DNA of 56,728 nt, from assembly GCA_007121535.1 (NCBI GenBank), contig SKKK01000186.1:1-56728 (forward strand), in the 5' to 3' direction. Made by a program: the position numbers and the translations under genes. The DNA comes from Planctomycetaceae bacterium. GTDB taxonomy: Bacteria > Planctomycetota > Planctomycetia > Pirellulales > Pirellulaceae. Position 1 is the stretch's first letter. The number at the start of each line of letters is the position of its first letter. The notes beneath the pieces were generated by a model that was given only the letters and a program-made list of their open reading frames with translations, searched no databases and was not told the DNA's origin. Below are positions 32,641 through 39,824 of this stretch, piece by piece.

Positions 32641-34791
32641 CTACTTCTTCAGAGGAACGTCGAACACAAAGGTGGCCCCGCCTAGACCGCCTTGAGGGAG
32701 GTATTTCATTTGACCGCCGTAGGCGGCAACGAGTTCCGAAGCGATCGTCAGCCCCATTCCGATCCCGTTCGGTTTTCGGGTAACGCCGGCCAAGAAGATC
32801 TTATACCAGTATTCTTCCGGAACCCCCGGGCCGGAATCCTCGATGGTCACTTCGGCTCGCTGTTTGCGCCGTACCCTGGTCAGCCGGATCGCCAATTGCC
32901 GCTTTCCGTCTCGCGTCTGTCCCAACCAGTAGAATGCATTATCGAGCAGATTTAGCAGGATGGCATCCATCTCGCCCGGATCCACCGCAACTCCGCAACT
33001 ACCAGTGGGAAATCGAATGATGTCGATATTCAGCTTCTTCGTTTCGGCCGATTTTGCGTCAAGAAGTCTCGCGACTCGATCAACCAAATCGCAACTCCTT
33101 CTTCCCCGTCTGAACGACCGATTGGCCAGCGGGGCGAAGGTCTCAGCCAATTGAGCGAGCGAGGCGATCGCGTTTTCGGCACGTCCCACATTTCGCGTCA
33201 TCTTTTCCGTTACTTCGTATTCCTCCGCAAATTCGCGGAAGGCGCGCACGAATGCGTTAATTGTCGTGGTCCGGTTTCGCACCTCGTGCACAAGGAACTC
33301 GGCAATGGTTCCAACAGTCGCGAGTTGGCTGTAGTAGATGAAGCGCCGCTCGATTTCTTTTCGGGTCTTGGCGAGGTTTCGCTCATGTTTCTTGACAAAC
33401 TGGAGGGCATCCTTGGCAGACGCGCCCTCGTCCGCGGCTTCAACTACTTCGTCGACCAGATCCTCTGCGGAAAGGCCGTCGAATATCTCGGCCATCGGTT
33501 TCTCGACCGCTGCTTGGTCTATGCGATCGGCCTGCCGTTCGTTTTCGAGCGTCGCCACGGCACAAACGAGGATATGCTCGAATGCGCGAACCTCCGGCAA
33601 ATCGACGAGCCTTTCGCGGTCGCTTGTATCCTTGATCTTGGGATTCCGATCGGCCGTAATCGTGGCGTAGCCCACGAGTTGGCTTGTGCCAAGGCGCTTG
33701 CCGACGTCGCTAATCCGACGCCGATCCAGACCTAGCCAATCACGAGAGTTCTCGGATTTGGGTAGTACGAGAATCCCGTCGCGATAGACCGAAATCCCTT
33801 TGTAGGCACCGATTGACTGGCGGATTGTGCGTTTGTCCAAATCGTAGTGGTCGGCGATGTCCCGTACCCCAACGAGATCGACGTCCCACGCCCGAATCTC
33901 GAAGGAGAAGGGACCGCAGCCCGGATTCTCCAGACCGACGACTCTTCTCGGCGCCGTCCTTTCCTCGCGCATCGTTTCCCACTGCAACTCGCCGGCGATG
34001 CTCCGTCTGACCTTCTTGGAACCGATCGGTCGAAATGAATAGCACCACTTCAGACTGCCGGCTTCATCGACCGTACCTTCGAGGGCATATTTGGGGAACT
34101 TGAGGAACTCTTGCGGCGTGATCCGAGTTGGAGTGGTATCGCCCTCATTACGCGACAGCCATATTGAAAACCCTTCTACCGTCTTGAACGGTGACACCAT
34201 TCGCGACAGGTGATCCTGCAACTCGTCCACACGATCCTCGTCCCACTCCGATTTCAAGTCGTAGATCCGGATTCGCGTGCCCGTGCGTTTGACGGCCGGG
34301 CTCGCTGTTGCTTCATTTACTTCCACCGTACACGACGAGAGGTCGTCGGATTCGGCGAGTTCGTCCCAGTCGACCTGCACTTCCCAACAAGGTTCGCTCT
34401 TGGCCTTCGTCAGCATTTCCAGACGGTTTCCCAAACGCGCGGCAGAGAGTCGACCAAGGCCTTTCTCACCCGAGGCACGCCGCGCACGAGGTCCCTTGCC
34501 AGAGGTGGGGCGGGTCAGTCGAAACGGTGTGCCTACCATGCACCACACATCCCGAATGATCTCCAGACTCATGCCCTCGCCATCATCTTGAATCTCGATG
34601 AACTCCCCCGAATCATCCGATCCGAAGCGAACATCCACGCGCTTTGCAAAGGCATCGTACGAGTTCTTGACGAGTTCGGTGATGGCCACCAAGTCGTTCG
34701 TGACCAAATCCGATCCCAACGCGGAGAAGACCCGCGGGTGAAATGCGAGGGGAATCGACTTGCCCTTCGTGCTCCGACTCGTTTTCGACAT
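32641..34791 (-). CDS. Double-GHKL ATPase / histidine-kinase-like sensor
   Basis: This protein has 716 residues from ATG 34791 (GGAAG upstream; ATG 34803 is the alternative). The N-terminal part is a GHKL ATPase of the Hsp90/MutL/MORC style: ELVKNSYDA as N-box (about 36-44), DDGEGM, and a glycine-rich GEKGLGRLS lid. The C-terminal half is a standard histidine kinase: phospho-accepting H-box FLVHEVRNR (about 500), N-box LLNLLDNAF (about 617), DSGPGVP and GIGMGL. There are no membrane segments, so it acts in the cytoplasm. Having both ATPase types in one chain, with a receiver, a C5 methylase and Vsr as neighbours, resembles the MORC/MutL-like ATPases reported in restriction-modification loci. 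It may sense unmodified or damaged DNA. Confidence 0.88.
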   Translation of the reverse strand: MSKTSRSTKGKSIPLAFHPRVFSALGSDLVTNDLVAITELVKNSYDAFAKRVDVRFGSDDSGEFIEIQDDGEGMSLEIIRDVWCMVGTPFRLTRPTSGKGPRARRASGEKGLGRLSAARLGNRLEMLTKAKSEPCWEVQVDWDELAESDDLSSCTVEVNEATASPAVKRTGTRIRIYDLKSEWDEDRVDELQDHLSRMVSPFKTVEGFSIWLSRNEGDTTPTRITPQEFLKFPKYALEGTVDEAGSLKWCYSFRPIGSKKVRRSIAGELQWETMREERTAPRRVVGLENPGCGPFSFEIRAWDVDLVGVRDIADHYDLDKRTIRQSIGAYKGISVYRDGILVLPKSENSRDWLGLDRRRISDVGKRLGTSQLVGYATITADRNPKIKDTSDRERLVDLPEVRAFEHILVCAVATLENERQADRIDQAAVEKPMAEIFDGLSAEDLVDEVVEAADEGASAKDALQFVKKHERNLAKTRKEIERRFIYYSQLATVGTIAEFLVHEVRNRTTTINAFVRAFREFAEEYEVTEKMTRNVGRAENAIASLAQLAETFAPLANRSFRRGRRSCDLVDRVARLLDAKSAETKKLNIDIIRFPTGSCGVAVDPGEMDAILLNLLDNAFYWLGQTRDGKRQLAIRLTRVRRKQRAEVTIEDSGPGVPEEYWYKIFLAGVTRKPNGIGMGLTIASELVAAYGGQMKYLPQGGLGGATFVFDVPLKK

Positions 34792-34864
34792 GAATTCTTC
34801 CACCGCGTCAGCTCAGATTGCCGTCCTGGAACCGGCTGGGTTGCCAATCTACGTTCATGTTCAC

Positions 34865-34892
34865 ATTATAACGGGTTAGTGGATCAACGCAA
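34865..34892 (-). promoter_or_regulatory. Predicted sigma-70-type promoter of the ATPase-receiver-methylase operon
   Basis: Read on the minus strand, TTGCGT and a perfect TATAAT are 16 bases apart, placed about 75 bases before the ATPase start. The 130-base gap is shared with the divergent vsr gene, so both could be controlled from here. Confidence 0.55.
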
Positions 34893-34922
34893 TATTGTAT
34901 CAACCGCTGGAGAAATCCTTCG

Positions 34923-35339
34923 ATGGCCGACCGTTTTTCCACCCGGAAACGTCAACGGATAATGCAAACGGTCCGAACCCGGGACACCGCACCGGAGCAA
35001 GCCTTGAAAGCAGCGTTGCGTGACTTGGGGGTCGTTTTCGAGCAGAATACCACGCAGCTACCAGGCACACCGGACTTTTTTTTCCCGGACTGCGCTACCG
35101 TCGTATTCGTTCACGGATGCTTCTGGCACGGTCATCAAGCGTGCCCAAAGGGCAGGAATCGTCCCAAGACCAACAAGCGATTCTGGCAAAACAAGCTCCG
35201 GGAGAACCTCCGACGAGACCGTCGTGTCGCTCGAGAGCTGCGCGCGATGGGCCTCAGCGTGTATACGGTATGGGAGTGCGAGATCAAGCAGTTCGGGTTA
35301 CCGACAAGGTTGCGAAGTCGACTGCTTGCCCGCGACTGA
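34923..35339 (+). CDS. vsr: Very short patch repair (Vsr) endonuclease
   Basis: This protein has 138 residues, the usual Vsr length. The motifs are in order: MQTVRTRDTAPE, then GTPDFFF with catalytic Asp51, then VFVHGCFWHGHQACPKGRNRPKTN carrying the His/Cys structural zinc ligands, FWQNKLRENLRRD, and a VWECE strand near the end. Vsr nicks DNA at T:G mismatches that arise when 5-methylcytosine deaminates and works next to C5 methylases. It is divergent from the operon ending in the C5 methylase. Vsr-fold proteins can also serve as restriction nucleases, and since no other nuclease is seen in this module, that is a real alternative. Confidence 0.93.
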   Translation: MADRFSTRKRQRIMQTVRTRDTAPEQALKAALRDLGVVFEQNTTQLPGTPDFFFPDCATVVFVHGCFWHGHQACPKGRNRPKTNKRFWQNKLRENLRRDRRVARELRAMGLSVYTVWECEIKQFGLPTRLRSRLLARD

Positions 35340-35370
35340 TGCGGGCAATTGGTACTTGAACCAGGCACAT

Positions 35371-35637
35371 TCAGCTATTGTGATATCCATACCGGGAGTC
35401 AGTTGCGTTGCACACGTCAATACGGAGGGTGGGGGCCGGAGTATAAGTTGTGATGCCGAGCTGGCATGGGCCTATTTTGCAGAAAGCAGCCCAGAAGTGA
35501 CCTCGCATCCGCCCCAGTACTGGAGCGATCCATCCAGGTCTCTCGTGCACTGTTCCCAGTTTCTGGGCTTCACGTAAACCGTGGTTGATCAGGCTCTTCA
35601 TTTTACAGTTAAGAGTGGCGGAAGCAAGTCGTGTCAT
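35371..35637 (-). CDS. Small ORF overlapping the UPF0175 stop; possible decayed partner
   Basis: This ORF has 88 residues, and its ATG overlaps the stop of the UPF0175 gene as ATGA, the coupling expected for a toxin partner. The sequence (MTRLASATLNCKMKSL...) shows no PIN-domain or DUF3368 features, which are the usual UPF0175 partners. The 294 bases between vsr and the UPF0175 gene hold nothing else I can recognise. It may be a short unknown protein, or a toxin gene destroyed by deletion. Confidence 0.35.
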   Translation of the reverse strand: MTRLASATLNCKMKSLINHGLREAQKLGTVHERPGWIAPVLGRMRGHFWAAFCKIGPCQLGITTYTPAPTLRIDVCNATDSRYGYHNS

Positions 35638-35894
35638 ATCTCGTCACTCCGCGCGTGCTCCGTTTTCCATTCGTCCTCAGTCATCTCGAAATAGGGGATC
35701 CCCAGCCGGGCGGCATAAGGGACAAATGCCCATCGCGTCATCCCAAGCAATTCGGCAGCCTTGCCGCTCGAGATCCGTGCTTGCCGATACAGTTCGAGCA
35801 CCAACAATTCCCGTGCTGCTTGCGGCGCGGGTACGTTCGATTGGTGCAAGAGGGACATCAATTCGTCCTCAAGTTCCAGGGTTAAGGTACTCAT
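35634..35894 (-). CDS. UPF0175 family antitoxin-like protein
   Basis: This protein has 86 residues. It begins STLTLELEDELMSLL and carries the family core AARELLVLELYRQARISSGKAAELLGMTRWAF, a ribbon-helix/helix-turn-helix-like DNA-binding segment, then GIPYFEMTEDEW. Proteins of this family usually precede a PIN-domain DUF3368 toxin and repress their own operon. No such toxin is present here. ATG 35894 is preferred since it puts the beta strand at the N-terminus; ATG 35912 would add six residues. Confidence 0.85.
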   Translation of the reverse strand: MSTLTLELEDELMSLLHQSNVPAPQAARELLVLELYRQARISSGKAAELLGMTRWAFVPYAARLGIPYFEMTEDEWKTEHARSDEI

Positions 35895-36075
35895 CGCACA
35901 TCGCATCTCCAAACGCCCAAACGAATCGTCGTGCCTAAATCGTGGTCTTTCTAGTCAAGCCAAGGCCGCAAGGTGCCTCGCGGAGGTTCCCATTGATCTC
36001 CATGGTATCGCACCGCACGGGTGTCGGGAAGACGTCGGCTTGATCTCTTGTCCACGGGCGGCATGACGATGCGTT

Positions 36076-36579
36076 TAAGCACCCGGCCTGATATTTGTTG
36101 TTGGAATCGGGAGAAAGGCGGCGGGAGTCGTTTTCGGGTGACCCGCTTCCCATGTGGTCAATCGTTGGCCGAAAATGACTCCCGACCCCGTCGCGTTCCC
36201 TCGGTGGCGCGACGACGGATGATGCGGAAGTGGATCGACGACGATTCACACCGTTTGCTTCATCCAGACCCCAACCCACAATTCACGGCCGCCAGGGGGC
36301 GAAGTAATCGGAGAGTTCCGGGGCGTCGTATTCGTCTTGCCAGGAGGGGCGCGGATGGAAGGGGAGGCGGGGTTCGGCCGGACGCTGGCGCTGGTCGTCC
36401 TCTTTGAATCGAGCCCAGATCCGGTCGTGCAGTTGCGGCTCCTCGCCAGCCGCGGCCATGATGATCGGCAGATTGACCATGTAGAACCAGCACAACGGGC
36501 TCTGCCGCGACAATCCGGCCGTTTCGCCCGTCCAGTGCTGCGGATCGGCCGATACCATGCGAAAGGCGTCCCGCGAACT
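36076..36579. repeat. Segment duplicated from 39567-40120, with dispersed element copy B
   Basis: The segment matches 39567-40120 almost base for base over its coding part (36283-36579 versus 39825-40120). It begins with the dispersed element (CACCCGGCCTGATATTTG...GAGTCGTTTTCGGGTGACCCGC) at 36076-36158. The palindromic insert present at 39650-39700 is missing here. The matching stops at GCGAAAGGCGTCCCGCGA near 36579. The non-coding part (35913-36282) has no gene. Confidence 0.85.
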
Positions 36580-36675
36580 TCGAATTGAACAGCCGCTGGC
36601 GTTGGAAATCAGCATTGACTGTACCGATGCTATTCGAATCCGCGGCATCGGCGTGAAATTCAAGGTAATAACCAT
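36283..36675 (-). pseudogene. Remnant of an exo-rhamnogalacturonan-lyase-like gene
   Basis: 36283-36579 encodes an intact C-terminus ([16 protein letters not shown]...SDYFAPWRP) almost identical to that of the large lyase-like protein. Upstream, in another frame, 36590-36675 reads [12 protein letters not shown]...GTVNADFQ, similar to LLEFHADDPDFD...AAIQADFQ from the middle of the same family. About 360 codons between the two motifs are missing and the frames do not match, so this is a deletion-fusion pseudogene. Confidence 0.75.
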
Positions 36676-36829
36676 GGTTCCCCTTCGTATCGACGATGGG
36701 TACTGCGAATTCGCCCGCGGTTGTATGTACATCGACGATTTGAGATACTGTTCTCCGCTGGTCGAGCACGGTTGGCTGATCGTGACGTCGTTCGGCCAGC
36801 AATTGCCAACCGCGAAAGCTAAAGGTGCG

Positions 36830-36979
36830 ATGCCCAGAATATTCGACAACATCGATCAGTCATTGCTTTCGGCTTTGGCCGAGACACTGCAGGTTTCAAA
36901 CCGTGCCGACTTCTGCGTGGGCTACTTCAACTTGCGTGGTTGGCGGCACTTGGATTCCTACGTGGACCAGTGGTCGGGT
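36830..36979 (+). pseudogene. Helicase remnant (5' end only) of a second defence operon
   Basis: The first 50 codons ([38 protein letters not shown]...) are nearly identical to the PLD-SNF2 helicase at 20177, and the 200 bases upstream match as well. Homology stops at TGGTCGGGTC (36980), the point matching 20327, and passes directly into the end of the 225-residue gene. Confidence 0.9.
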
Positions 36980-37076
36980 CCGTGACTTGATCCGCAGATT
37001 GCTTTCGGTATTGGACAACCCGGCGGATCGCCTGCAAATCTTATTGCGTGAAGACCGTGACGCAGGACACGATTGA
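36980..37076 (+). pseudogene. 3' remnant of the 225-residue operon gene
   Basis: The sequence encodes [29 protein letters not shown], matching RDLMRRLLSVFEIPENRLQIFLREDRDAG at 28118-28205. The shared bases TC at the junction with the helicase remnant suggest a simple deletion equal to about 7.8 kb of the intact operon. Its TGA overlaps the ATG of the following HipA-like gene. Confidence 0.88.
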
Positions 37077-37945
37077 TGTGTAAGGCAAACCAAGTCAACT
37101 CGACACCCGCCCCTTGGCGGCCCACAACGTTCGTGCGTCACGAACAGTCCCTTGACACAAGCATGGGCACGGCACGAATCGTGACGGATGCGGGTCCAGC
37201 GTACATCAAGGCCCTGGGCAATCGGCAGGGCCCCCACCCATTGGCCTGCGAGTGGGTCGCTACACACTTGGCGGATTGGCTGGGGCTGCCGACCTTCGAT
37301 TGTGCAATCATCGAAATCGACGCAGAGATTGACCAGATCCCGTTTTTCCGGGGTGGCATGGCTGCGTCGGGACCGGCTTTCGTGACGCGGGCGGCTTCCG
37401 GCCACACATGGGGCGGATCCCCCGAGGAATTGGGGCGTCTGGTGAATCCAAACGACGCGGGAAAGCTGGTTGTGTTCGACACGTGGGTCAAAAACTGTGA
37501 CCGCCATCCTCCCGATTTGACGGTCCGGCGGCCGAACTACGATAATGTATTCTTGGAGGACGTTGACGATGGAACAGGTAGCACCAAGTCGCGGCTGGTG
37601 GCGATGGACCACACGCACTGTTTCACGTGCGGTCGCGACCTCGACGAGCGGGTTGCCTACATCGATAAAGTAAACGATGATCGGCTTTATGGATTGTTTC
37701 CGGGATTCAAGCCCCGGGTTCGACAGGACGATATCGAAGCCGCGATTGGCCGACTGAGTGAATTAGACCAAGCGGCAGTCTTCGAAATCGTGGCATCGAT
37801 TCCGGACGCGTGGGAAGTTAGTTCGAAAGCGGCTATGGCGCTGGTGAAGCTTATCTGCCGGCGAGCGGATTTTGTTGCAGACACGATCCTTAAATTCGTT
37901 GGCAGGCAGTGCTGGCCCGTCCAGTTATTCGACAATCGGCAGTGA
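37076..37945 (+). CDS. HipA-like kinase-fold protein (HipA_2 type)
   Basis: This protein has 289 residues. It shows the HipA family pattern: AYIKALGN (ATP-binding Lys), HPLACEWVATHLADWLGLPTFD, FDTWVKNCDRHPPDL (catalytic-loop region) and LVAMDHTHCF (metal-binding Asp). Its ATG overlaps the stop of the truncated upstream gene, so it was translationally coupled to the 225-residue protein in the ancestral operon. The next gene is DUF3037; I recall HipA_2 and DUF3037 genes as frequent neighbours. There is no HipB-like helix-turn-helix gene, so it is not a classical HipBA pair. A protein-kinase role in defence is inferred. Confidence 0.85.
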   Translation: MCKANQVNSTPAPWRPTTFVRHEQSLDTSMGTARIVTDAGPAYIKALGNRQGPHPLACEWVATHLADWLGLPTFDCAIIEIDAEIDQIPFFRGGMAASGPAFVTRAASGHTWGGSPEELGRLVNPNDAGKLVVFDTWVKNCDRHPPDLTVRRPNYDNVFLEDVDDGTGSTKSRLVAMDHTHCFTCGRDLDERVAYIDKVNDDRLYGLFPGFKPRVRQDDIEAAIGRLSELDQAAVFEIVASIPDAWEVSSKAAMALVKLICRRADFVADTILKFVGRQCWPVQLFDNRQ

Positions 37946-37959
37946 CGGAGGGAATTACG

Positions 37960-38769
37960 ATGAAACCAAAACGCGGCTACTACAGCCTGATTCAGTTCTG
38001 TCCGGACCCGTCTCGTCTCGAGATGGTCAACGTGGGCGTGGTGTTGCTTTGCCCCGATGCAAACTTCATCGCCGCACGCACGTCGGCAAACAATCGGCGG
38101 GCCGAGAAACTGGTGGGACGCGGGGAGCTGGATCGGCATGCTTTGAATTCGGCGAAGCAGGCCATCGAGCATCGTCTCGACGTGGACCGAGCCTCTTTCC
38201 AGTCGCACGAGGACCTGATGGCATTCGTCAACACACGCGGGAACAACCTGAAGCTGACAGCCCCGCGGCCGGTAAAGGTGTTCGACCCAGCGGCCGACCT
38301 CGACAAGTTGTTCTCCGAACTCGTGGGCGGTCGTTCGCGTACACAACCGGTCGAGCCCCCGGCCCCTCAACTTGAAGAGGTCTTCCGAGGTTTGCACCAG
38401 CAGGGCCGTGCCCGGTTGAACCTTCGCATCGAAGTGCCCGTATTGGGTCGGTCACTTCGCATTCCGTACGCCTATCAGAATGGTGTCTTGAATCTTGTGC
38501 GGCCTCAGAGGTTCTCGAACAAGGAGGGCGTTGCGATGGAGTCGGCAATGCGACTGGCCATGGAAGGGGACTTGCTGCAACGCCACGGCCAAGACGCAGG
38601 GGGCGAGAAGAAGCTGATTGTCGTTTCCTTGTTCTCCCCCAACGGCGAAAAAAACGGCGTTGCCAAACGCGTTGGCCAGTTGTTGCAAGAGTACGACGTA
38701 ACCAACGTGCCCGAGAACGAGATCGGCGAATTTGTGACCCGTGTCGAACGAGACGCCCACGTGGTTTAG
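37960..38769 (+). CDS. DUF3037 family protein
   Basis: This protein has 269 residues. The start follows GGAGGGAATTACG. The N-terminus YYSLIQFCPDPSRLEMVNVGVVLLCPD is typical of DUF3037, and the rest is alpha/beta with charged helices and a final domain (KLIVVSLFSPNGEKN...EYDVTNVPENEIGEFV). It is 14 bases behind the HipA-like gene. The biochemical function is not known to me. Its association with HipA-like kinases suggests it is a partner or substrate in a defence or toxin-like module. Confidence 0.85.
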   Translation: MKPKRGYYSLIQFCPDPSRLEMVNVGVVLLCPDANFIAARTSANNRRAEKLVGRGELDRHALNSAKQAIEHRLDVDRASFQSHEDLMAFVNTRGNNLKLTAPRPVKVFDPAADLDKLFSELVGGRSRTQPVEPPAPQLEEVFRGLHQQGRARLNLRIEVPVLGRSLRIPYAYQNGVLNLVRPQRFSNKEGVAMESAMRLAMEGDLLQRHGQDAGGEKKLIVVSLFSPNGEKNGVAKRVGQLLQEYDVTNVPENEIGEFVTRVERDAHVV

Positions 38770-39044
38770 CCAGGCGGTTTCGTGAGGCCCCGGTTACCGT
38801 GATAGGCGGCTTCCATTCCCCGATGGAAAAGGAGTTGGCCCAACAGAGAAACCATTTCGTCGCTCGCCTGGCCAACGAAGTCTTCATCGCCCACGCCGCC
38901 ACCGGAAGCAAAACCCTGGCATTCTGTGAGCATTTGCTCAGCCAGAACAAACCGCTCTTCACCATCGATCGCCCGGAAAACGCCGCCCTACTGAACCGCG
39001 GCTGCAAGCCGCTGGCTGAGATTGATGCTCTTAACAACCAGTAA
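38770..39044 (+). pseudogene. Truncated DprA-like gene
   Basis: The sequence reads VTVIGGFHSPMEKE, then jumps to LAQQRNHFVARLANEVFIAHAATGSKTLAFC...TIDRPENAALLNRGC. The intact DprA-like protein at 29602 has about 60 residues (second Rossmann strand and LILSTFAP) between these points and about 70 before them. Both the 5' end and an internal piece are therefore gone. It directly follows DUF3037, as DprA directly follows the sigma-like gene in the intact operon. Confidence 0.85.
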
Positions 39045-39182
39045 GTTCAGTTTGAAAATGTTACGCGTCTCACCTGACCACCGGCCGCCGCGTCGGAAAA
39101 AGTGTGACTTCCAAGCTAGATGATGGGGACACGATGGAACGGATGACCACGTCGCTTGGTCTGTTTGGGCCTGCGGTGGATC

Positions 39183-39410
39183 GCCCCGAAGGGGCCGGGA
39201 CAAATCAGCCCGGGGCAGAGCGCAGCGCCGCCCCGGGATGGTGGAGCGAATTGGTCCGAAAGCCCTGAAAGGGCGGCACAAACCAATTCACCGATTGTGC
39301 CGCCCTTTCAGCGCTAATTCGTTACGATGGTTCGTTACCCAGGGCGACGGCGACGCTCGCACAACTCGCGTCGCCTTGCCCTGGGCTGACCTGTCGTGCC
39401 CCTTCGGGGC
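39183..39410. repeat. Palindromic intergenic element
   Basis: Imperfect 32-base outer arms (GCCCCGAAGGGGC...CAGCCCGGGG at 39183 and its complement at 39379-39410) enclose a CCCGGGGC...GCCCCGGG hairpin and GAAAGGGCGGCACA/TGTGCCGCCCTTTC arms. The gene-free stretch 39045-39824 holds this element, dispersed element copy C and no credible ORF. Similar GC-rich palindromes are frequent in planctomycete intergenic DNA. Confidence 0.7.
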
Positions 39411-39566
39411 GTGGGCAGGGGTTTCGCCTTGCCCGTTTCCTCCAACCGTAATCGAGTGCTTCCCAACGGAAAGACGATGACCTATGAACCGCATGCTGGC
39501 CTTGCCCTCAAGAATACCGCCCCGCCCTGACTTCGACCACCTCGGCCAGGCCGAATGAGTTCGTAG

Positions 39567-39760
39567 TAAGCAGCCGGCCAGATATTTCTTGGTGGAATCG
39601 GGCGAAAGGGGTCGGGAGTCGTTTTCGGGTGACCCGCTTCCCATGTGGCCCCCGAGCGCCGAGCGGAGGCCGATCGGGTCCCGCTCAGCGCTCGGGACCC
39701 ACACAATCGTCGGCCGAAAACGACTCCGGACCCCCGTCACGTAGGTTGACGCGACGACGG
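39567..39760. repeat. Dispersed element, copy C
   Basis: It runs GCCGGCCAGATATTTCTTGG, GGGGTCGGGAGTCGTTTTCGG, an inner CCCGAGCGCCGAGCGG/CGCTCAGCGCTCGGG palindrome, and back out through CCGAAAACGACTCCGGACCCC. It lies 65 bases beyond the stop of the large lyase-like gene. Confidence 0.8.
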
Positions 39761-39824
39761 ATGATGCGGAAGTGGATCGAAGACGATTTACAGCGTTTGC
39801 CTAATCCAGCCGCCAACCTACATT

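Noticed and set aside
37076-38769. Classical HipBA toxin-antitoxin pair
   Set aside because: The HipA-like protein is of the shorter HipA_2 type and its neighbour is DUF3037; no HipB helix-turn-helix protein is present.
39183-39410. Structured RNA gene or tRNA
   Set aside because: The palindromes are symmetric intergenic repeats with no cloverleaf, anticodon arm or promoter context.
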